Source: Buchnera aphidicola (Periphyllus acericola)
GTDB taxonomy: Bacteria > Pseudomonadota > Gammaproteobacteria > Enterobacterales > Enterobacteriaceae
Direction of reading: 5' to 3'
DNA: 64,000 bases
NCBI RefSeq assembly: GCF_964019855.1
Contig: NZ_OZ026466.1
Location: forward strand, 1 to 64,000
Shown: piece by piece, positions 63,428 through 64,000 of the stretch
Layout of the letters: each line of letters starts with the position of its first letter
How positions within the stretch are numbered: position 1 is the first letter of the stretch
Notes under the pieces: generated by a model
Told to the model about the DNA's origin: nothing
What the model saw: only the letters and a program-made list of their open reading frames with translations
Databases searched by the model: none
Translations under genes and position numbers: made by a program

Positions 63428-64000
63428 TTATAATTTTACTTTTAAAATTCTTATTGTATTTGTATTACCAGGAATTCCTTTAACATCTCCTTGAGTAATT
63501 ATAACTATATCGTTAAATTGTAAATATTTATTTTTAAATAATAATTTTATAGCTTCTTTTGAAGCAGATAATCCTTCTTTTTTAGTATTAAAAAAAATAG
63601 GTATTACGCCTCTATATAAAGAAGTTAAATTTAAAGTTTTTTTATTTCTTGATAAAGCAAAAATTGGAAGGCCAGAACTAATTCTAGATGTTATTAAAGG
63701 TGTTTTTCCAGATTCCGTCATTGTAATTATAGCTTTTACTCTTTTTAAATGATTTGCAGAATACATAGCTGAAAGTGAAATAATTTCTTCAATATTATCA
63801 AATGAAAAATTTATTCTATGTCTGGAAATATTTATACTTGGAACTTTTTCTGCTCCTTTACATACTTTTGACATTACTCTAACTGTTTCAACAGGATTTT
63901 TTCCTGAAGCAGTTTCAGAAGATAACATAACAGCATCACTTCCATCTAAAACAGCATTTGAAACATCCATGACTTCTGCTCTAGTAGGAATAGGATTTAA
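63428..64000 (-). CDS. pykA: Pyruvate kinase, C-terminal part (cut by the window end)
   Basis: Converts phosphoenolpyruvate and ADP to pyruvate and ATP. The frame is open to the edge of the window and reads [20 protein letters not shown] at its upstream end, so the methionine at 63970 is internal and about 290 N-terminal residues lie outside. The 190 visible residues cover [19 protein letters not shown] and the C-terminal regulatory domain ([37 protein letters not shown]). They align better with PykA than PykF of E. coli. Confidence 0.95.
   Translation of the reverse strand, partial: LNPIPTRAEVMDVSNAVLDGSDAVMLSSETASGKNPVETVRVMSKVCKGAEKVPSINISRHRINFSFDNIEEIISLSAMYSANHLKRVKAIITMTESGKTPLITSRISSGLPIFALSRNKKTLNLTSLYRGVIPIFFNTKKEGLSASKEAIKLLFKNKYLQFNDIVIITQGDVKGIPGNTNTIRILKVKL

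Overview
The window is chromosomal DNA of a Buchnera aphidicola strain, the obligate aphid endosymbiont (Gammaproteobacteria). The evidence is the extreme A+T bias outside the rRNA/tRNA genes, almost exclusively core genes with Escherichia coli-like sequences, a split rRNA operon (16S, tRNA-Ile and tRNA-Ala with no 23S behind them), flhB and flhA kept without other motility genes nearby, and a gene order that follows E. coli blocks with many deletions. There are no phages, insertion sequences, CRISPR arrays, restriction systems or other accessory islands. The aphid host lineage cannot be fixed from the sequence alone.

Layout. 1-9.9 kb: dnaE, proS, flhB-flhA, argS. 10-12.9 kb: 16S rRNA with a classical promoter, boxA and processing stem, tRNA-Ile, tRNA-Ala, then 13 tandem copies of a 67-bp AT-only-like unit. 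12.8-15 kb: gloB, rnhA, dnaQ, tRNA-Asp. 15.2-15.7 kb: a decayed gpt pseudogene. 15.8-22.2 kb: grpE, smpB, tadA and the leftward block lepA-lepB-rnc-era-acpS. 22.4-30.4 kb: mnmA, a 0.7-kb empty stretch, fabI, rnb, ychE, lipB, lipA, pyrF. 30.7-31.1 kb: a decayed ribA pseudogene. 31.2-37.6 kb: sppA (frameshifted), yciA, suhB, hisS, glyA. 37.7-45.2 kb: pgl, mfd, gapA, fldA, phrB, ybgI. 45.3-51.9 kb: sucA-sucB, gpmA, pfkA, tpiA. 52-58.4 kb: the leftward block serS, serC, aroA, cmk, rpsA. 58.6-64 kb: trxB, infA, aspS, znuC-znuB, and the 3' part of pykA.

The genes together support glycolysis (pfkA, tpiA, gapA, gpmA, pykA), a 2-oxoglutarate dehydrogenase shunt without sucCD, lipoate and fatty acid functions (fabI, lipA, lipB, acpS), shikimate and serine metabolism (aroA, serC, glyA), tRNA charging (six synthetases), translation and RNA maturation, and reduced DNA replication and repair (dnaE, dnaQ, mfd, phrB).

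I found no new multigene system. The interesting content is reductive evolution visible at residue level. SuhB has lost all its phosphatase metal ligands but keeps its length, which suggests it survives only as an rRNA antitermination factor. FlhB has lost the NPTH autocleavage motif. ProS has lost its whole editing insertion. SucB has lost most of its E1/E3-binding domain. Mfd lacks its UvrA-binding module. RNase III carries D114N. sppA is full length except for a one-base deficit in an A10 tract. ribA and gpt are recognisable fossils. Loss of ribA, together with the absence of bioABD between glyA and pgl, suggests dependence on the diet, the host or a second symbiont for riboflavin and biotin (inference).
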